The notes under the pieces were generated by a model. It searched no databases and had not been told where the DNA came from. It worked only from the letters and a program-made list of their open reading frames with translations. The position numbers and the translations under genes were made by a program. Positions 58,683-64,000 of a DNA stretch of 64,000 nt are shown here, piece by piece (position 1 is the stretch's first letter; each line of letters starts with the position of its first letter). Location: contig JAPEIS010000011.1 in the NCBI GenBank assembly GCA_029531795.1, positions 434,001 through 498,000 of the forward strand. The letters are read 5' to 3'. This DNA is from Sclerotinia nivalis. Taxonomy: Eukaryota > Ascomycota > Leotiomycetes > Helotiales > Sclerotiniaceae.

Positions 58683-61600
58683 ATGTCATATTACAACAGC
58701 GCTTCCGATGAATCTTACGCTCAAGAAAACCAAGGGGAATATCAACCTGCACGAGCAGGCTGGAAACAAACACAAAACTATCCCAACGGACAACAAGGTA
58801 CGTTATGAAGATTTTATTGGACATTCAAATAGGAACATCAGAGGGAAAATATGAAGGAGGAGGGAACGGGATACGGTATTCGAAACAAAACGTCATCAGA
58901 GTTTGAAGGGGTTTAAAAAAAGAAAAAAATAAGGAAAAAGTATAAATCAACGTATTACCAGCGTTGTCCTAAGATAGCTTTTTCGGGAGCGAGGCGCAAG
59001 GCATTAGTCGCAAAGCTTGCTTTCCGCCGTTGTTGTCCGGTTGTGATACTACGTACATAGTAATCCTACTAGCTAGCATTCACAGCTTTCTTACTTCTAT
59101 CTTTTGCGATTTATTTATACGATATTTACACATCTGCCACGACTTGACCATCGCGAATTTTGAGTCAGCTTTTATAAATTCATTGAATCTAGCTAATGAT
59201 CCGATCTTGAATCCAGATTCATATCAACCTCCTCCTCGCGGCGCCAGTTTAAAAAATCCTACAACTCAAAATTCTAATAACAATATGGACGGCTATGGTG
59301 GGGGTTATCAACAGAACCCTAATCTTGGGGCGACGTTCTATCCAGGAGGAGGGGATGACTTTTATATGCCTCCCAATGTAGTGTCTCCAATGCCACAAAG
59401 GTATGATTTTTATTTTCATTGTTCCATTTAAGAAAGGAAAATGCTTATATGGTGTGGCATTTTCATCCGACAAACATTAACTTGCGATGAACGTCACTAA
59501 CGAGAAGTATAGAATCATGCCAGAAGTTCCAAACAATATGCAAGATAGTCTTGCGAACCTTGAATTAAACGATGGATATCGAGTAAGCTCGCATTCCACC
59601 TTCTCATCTATTCAATCGTATAATGACAATTTACAGCAAGGGACCAGCGAATCTTCGAGATCAAGTCATAGCAATCGAAACAGCGGACCGGGTTACACAG
59701 CGAACTACGAACATACAAATGCAGCTATATATCAGAATTTGAAGGGGCCTTATGGTGCGCCACGAGTCCAGCCTGACTCCCCCAGGTTTTCGCCATTTCC
59801 AAAACCCCGAAACGCAGGTCAGAATGTGCCTTTGTCGGATGAGGATAAAGAGGAAGTCTTAGAGAGAGCGAGACCAATGGTTTTGAAATCTACCGATCCA
59901 GAGATGCAGTTGGCATGGGCTCAAGATGCACTGTCTTGGGTGGAAGTAGCCAGCAGTACTTATGAGCGAAAAGTCGATGACTCGCGAGCTCCAACACCAA
60001 AGATTGAGCACCAATTACGGGTTGATGCTATAAGCATTGTCAACTTCCTCGCAGAACAACAACATCCCAAGGCAGAATTCATGAAGGCAATGTGGCTAGA
60101 GTTTGGTAAATTTGGGTATCGAATGGATAAAAAGGAATCGTTTCAAGGTTACCAGCGAGCTGCACAAAAAGGATACGCTCGGTCAGAATACCGAATAGGA
60201 ATGCAGTTCGAAAATACCATGAACCCTGCGAAGGCCGTCGAACATTATCAGAGAGGTGTATACTTGAAGGATTCTGCGGCCAGCTATAGGCTTGGAATGG
60301 CTACTTTGCTTGGTCAATGTGGCATGCAACAAGATTATGCTAGGGGTATAGATTTGATTCAATTCGCAGCCGACACGGCGGATGAGAATGCCCCTCAGGG
60401 TGCTTACGTTTACGGAATGCTGCTCGCAAGAGAGTTACCCAATATTACCATGCCCGATGAATACCTACCATACGATTTGAACGAAGCCAAGATGTTTGTT
60501 GAAAAAGCTGCTTACCTCGGATTTGCCAAAGCACAACTCAAGATGGCTCAAGCCTATGAACTCTGTCTATTTGGCTGCGAGTTTGATCCAGCTCTTTCGT
60601 TACATTACAACGCCCTTGCTGCTCGACAAGGAGAACCCGAAGCAGATATGGCCATCAGCAAATGGTTTCTTTGTGGATATGAAGGTATTTTCGAAAAGAA
60701 TGAGGAGCTCGCCTACACATATGCTCAACGTGCCGCTGAGACAGAGATGGCCACAGCAGAGTTTGCCATGGGCTACTTCTACGAAATTGGAATGTATGTC
60801 AAAAAGAATCTTGAGATAGCTTCGCAATGGTATGATAAGGCTGCCAAGCATGGCAATCATGATGCTTTGGGAAGAATTGATAGCATCAGAGCGAACCATA
60901 CTCTTTCTAAGGGTGACCACGGCGCAGCGATTCAACGTATTAAGTCAACGCATGGCTCTCGAAGGGGAGGAAGACCTGAGAGATTCAATCAAGCTAATGC
61001 TCCGCCAATGCCAACCATGTCAGAAGATATCTCATCGCCATTACCTCCCGCACACAGTCAGAAACCTAAAGTTAAAAAGGGTGCCTTAGCAGGTATTCGA
61101 CCAATTTCAATTGCACCATATCCAGAGGACGATTTCGGTTCTGGTAATCGCAGTGGTGCTAAAATTAGTCCTGGTTACCCAAGATACCTTCCACAAGATG
61201 GATTGCGACCATCAACCTCAAGTTCAAATCCAGTCGCAGATCGACCATCTTCTGCTTTTGGTGTTCGCACTCAGCAGCAACCACCACCACCACATTTGGG
61301 AATCACCCATCAAAATACAGAGCCTATAAGATCATCATCCCCCATGGGTACAATGTCTTCACAGGGTCGCAATCCATCACCATCACCCAGCCGCGCTCCA
61401 AATATTCCTCCACTAAGCTTCGAATCTGGCTACCAAAATTCACAGCAAAGACCTACAACCTCTAATTCAAGACCTGGAACCGCACAATCTGCACAATCTG
61501 TCCAGTCTTTCCAGTCTGCACAATCCACATACGGTTCCAGACCAGGTCCGGGTCAAAATGTTGCACCACCACGAAATGCTTCCATGACGCCAGTTTCGGC

Positions 61601-61877
61601 TGCTTCCTCCACGGCAAGTAGAACTCCTAACAGGGCAATGGGTAACACCATGTCTTCACAAGGTGGTGACTCTAGACAATCTTCCATTTCGTCGGCTTCT
61701 ACTCCTGCTCCAGCAGCAGCTCCACCAAAACAATCAGCACCTGCTAAAAAGGGACCTGCAACATTTGAGGAGATGGGTATTCCACAAACCAAGAGTGAAG
61801 GAGATTGTGTAAGTTTCCTCGTTCATTTTATCTTCTATTTAACTCGATTACTGATAATATCACAGGTCGTTATGTAA
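58683..61877 (+). CDS. Chitin synthase regulator, Skt5/Chs4 type (Sel1 repeats, CaaX)
   Basis: Four exons (58683-58797, 59217-59400, 59513-61808, 61866-61877) encode 868 residues. A low-complexity N-terminus (Gln/Asn/Tyr-rich) leads to Sel1-like repeats (about 270-560) with units such as GYARSEYRIGMQFE, AYLGFAKAQLKMAQAYELC and EMATAEFAMGYFYEIGM. A Ser/Pro-rich tail follows. The last 12-nt exon adds VVM after a Cys, so the C-terminus is CVVM, a CaaX box expected to be prenylated (probably farnesylated). Yeast Skt5/Chs4 and its homologs recruit and activate chitin synthase III at growth sites and carry CaaX boxes. The first intron (419 bp) is the longest assigned in this window. Without splicing of the last intron the CaaX box is lost, which could regulate membrane targeting. 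Confidence 0.92.
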
Positions 61878-63134
61878 TGTGATATCACAATTTTGAGGAT
61901 TATAAAATTCAGGGATTTATACAGCATGGCGGATGGACATTGTGAATAGTTTTTGGAGGAAGCATTCAAGGCATTTTTTGCTTACATGTATGCATATACT
62001 CGTTATATTCGTATACATATACATGCATTTCGTATTGGGGATAGTTTGGAATTTGCAGTTGTGTATTAGACTTAGCTTCTTCTTCTTCAATTAGTGAAGA
62101 AAGAAAGAAGCTTTCTGGGTGTCTTCTTGGGGATCTACTAGGTATTCTAGGTATGTTATCTATCTAGATTAGGTAGGTGTGAGATTTTGAATTAGCCTAG
62201 CAAGAAGCATTTCTTAGTTGAAATAAAATTATATGATACCCGTTTATATTATGTACCTAACACAATGATCTTTTTTTGTCAGATCTTAATTTTTGGGATT
62301 TTTTGGGGAGGATCTTTAGTGGGGGGTAGGTAGGCATTTCTTAAAGGTTTCAAGTCGAGGCATTGGAGATTATTGAACTTTTTGTATTTTTTATATATAA
62401 TTACAGCTAGGTGCCTAGTACATAATAGGTATCCTACACGTCTTCTTTGATTTCGAGGATTGGGTTAAGGGGGAAGAGAGAAGAGAGAGGGAGAAGGAAG
62501 GAGAAGATCAAATTTGGTGGTGAAGGTGAAGGTGAAGGTGGGAGTGGAAGTGGAAGTGGAAGTCAACAAAAAAGAAAATTTTCACAGCGACCTTGACACG
62601 AAGATTAATAATCTTCATTGTACGAGGAGAAAAGCCACATTTACAGTACGGAAACTTTGAGGTTTACTACTAGGTATATTATTTCTCTTAGGGAATCACG
62701 CGGGTATCCGTGGTGCTCACTGTTTTGTGGATTGGGAGCTTTCTATATCTTTTGTTTGTGGCTTTATGGAGATTTTCATGAAGACGAATGATAAAGCTCT
62801 AAAGGATCTCGATCTCGATCTCGATCTCGATATTGATTATCTTTGGGTTTGGGATTTCTTTTCATAAACATCACTCAGCTCTACCACATCTCGACATCGA
62901 TATCGATCATCTTTGTGTTTAAGACTTCTATTCATAAATACCACTCGCCAAATAAATATTCACCTTTGTATTTAGGGTTTCTATTCATGAATACCACTCA
63001 ACTCTACCAGATCTCGATATCAATTACCTTTTCATAAACATCACTCAGCTCTACCACATCTCGACATCGATATCGACCATCCCTGCGCCTAAGACCCCTA
63101 CTCATAAATACCACTCACCAAATAAATCATCACC
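61878..63134. other. Intergenic, no protein gene; repeats near the 3' end
   Basis: AGGTAGG/CCTAGGTA words and purine tracts (GAGAGAAGAGAGAGGGAGAAGG, 62476-62497; GGTGAAGGTGAAGG near 62520) occur. A CTCGAT tandem lies at 62806-62831, just before the larger repeat that forms the HOP2 leader. Confidence 0.5.
62861..63127. repeat. 170-bp-period repeat in the HOP2 leader
   Basis: A 97-bp unit (62861-62957) recurs at 63031-63127, ending 8 bp before the HOP2 start codon. The first 46 bp are identical. In the rest, nine of ten differences are T in the upstream copy and C in the downstream copy; the tenth is G/A. A partial related unit, TTCATGAATACCACTCAACT, lies between them near 62983. Confidence 0.9.
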
Positions 63135-64000
63135 ATGCCACCCAAACGGAAAAAGTCTCTTCTTGACCCCTCAACCGAATCTCCCATCCCAGATGATAAC
63201 TTCGACGTCGCGTCAATCGCATCTGTTCCCTCTACCGCCTCCGCCACACCCATCAAACCCAAAGCCAAAAAACCTAAAATCGAGAAAGCTGAGAAAAATG
63301 AGAAGGTTAAAGCAACGCCCAAAGCCAAAACTTCTGCTAAAGAAAAAGCTCCTGCGAAGGATAAAGAGGGTAAAGATTCTAAGGGAAAAGTTGTTGCTAA
63401 GGATGTAAAGGAGGTGAAGGAGGTAAAGGAGACTAAAGAGACCAAGGTAATAGGTAAAGATGGGAAGGAGAAAGTAAAGGCAGTTACGGGGGATGAGGCA
63501 CAGGAGGTTTTGATGGAGTATTTGATTAGGGAGAACAGACCTTTTAGTGCGGGGGATGTTAGTGGTAATTTACATGGTAAGGTATGTATTACCTTCTGTC
63601 TCATTCTGTCATCTCACTATCACCTCATTCCACTTCGTTTCACATCCTCTTCTATCTACATTAAAGCAACACATACTAATAATCTCCCCAGGTAACCAAA
63701 ACCCTCACCGATAAACTCCTAAAAGAACTCTCCAACTCCGGTCTCATCAATGGAAAAGGTACAAATGGTGATGGAAAAGGTTCTCAATGGGTATACTGGG
63801 CATTACAATCCCCCTCCACTCTTTCACCCGAAGAACTCGCGGCTATGGATCTTGAAATCGAGAATTTGCGAGCTAAAATCCCGGAATTGAGAATGGATGT
63901 TAAGAAACTTAATATTAAACTTGGGGGATTGCAAAAAGAACTAGGGGTTGCGGAGTTGAAGGAGAGGATTGAGAAATTGGAGGAGGAGAAGAGGGAGAAG
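63135..64000 (+). CDS. HOP2: Homologous-pairing protein 2 (Hop2/TBPIP), 5' part
   Basis: Exon 1 (63135-63581) and exon 2 (from 63692; 110-bp intron) run to the window end, so the 3' end is missing. A Lys/Glu/Ala-rich N-terminal extension (about 130 residues with many KEKAPAKDKE-like words) precedes the TBPIP winged-helix domain: VLMEYLIRENRPFSAGDVSG, then VTKTLTDKLLKELSNSGLIN and GSQWVYWALQ. A coiled coil follows (LEIENLRAKIPELRMDVKKL, then LKERIEKLEEEKREK). Hop2 pairs with Mnd1 to help Dmc1/Rad51 in meiotic strand exchange. The basic extension is longer than in yeast Hop2 and may bind DNA, which is inference. No damage is seen in the visible part. Confidence 0.9.

Overview
The window is filamentous ascomycete nuclear DNA (Pezizomycotina). 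Genes are split by short GT-AG introns of about 46-150 bp, intergenic spacers are long, AT-rich and full of microsatellites, and protein similarity plus a WSC stress sensor, a CaaX-tailed Skt5/Chs4 protein, Aim24, Atm1 and Hop2 all fit. My impression is a leotiomycete such as Botrytis, Sclerotinia or a relative, but that is inference. Several reading frames below begin at the first in-frame ATG, because the longest open frame starts at a non-ATG codon.

Layout. (a) 0.1-15.3 kb is an accessory, decayed zone. It holds remnants of an alpha/beta hydrolase, a nitronate monooxygenase, an AT-hook-like ORF, an Mpv17/PMP22 protein, a mariner-like transposase, a DUF2786-type protein split by a 530-bp AT-rich insert, and a ferroportin-family transporter with in-frame stops. 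Two genes here look intact: a crotonase-fold protein (6.4-7.3 kb) and a Tautomerase_3 protein (7.9-8.6 kb), transcribed divergently across a G-rich repeat. (b) 17.0-18.0 kb encodes a WSC-domain cell-wall sensor. (c) About 18.0-34.4 kb is a 16-kb stretch in which I see no protein gene. (d) 34.4-52.4 kb is a dense core block: AIM24 and ATM1 (divergent, both mitochondrial), a small conserved-looking ORF, a protein kinase-like gene, prenylcysteine oxidase and CCT6 (divergent), and a GH47 alpha-mannosidase. (e) 52.4-58.7 kb is repeat-rich, with a broken CorA-like gene whose tail encodes a 15-residue repeat and another degraded ORF. (f) 58.7-64 kb holds an SKT5/CHS4-type chitin synthase regulator and the start of a HOP2 homolog that runs off the window.

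Functional links. WSC sensing, Skt5/Chs4 and the GH47 mannosidase relate to cell wall and secretion. Atm1 (Fe-S export) and the broken ferroportin relate to iron. A candidate CaaX protein (Skt5/Chs4) and a prenylcysteine oxidase, which degrades the cysteine left by prenylated-protein turnover, lie in one window. Adjacency does not prove co-regulation.

Most notable observations: the nonsense codons in the broken genes can mostly be explained by single C:G to T:A transitions; a 530-bp AT-rich insert splits the DUF2786 gene between matching 4-bp GAAC flanks; a long gene desert sits upstream of the WSC gene; and a 170-bp-period repeat upstream of HOP2 has copies that differ almost only by T/C on one strand. 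No CRISPR array, rRNA or convincing tRNA was found. I did not find a clearly new multi-gene system.
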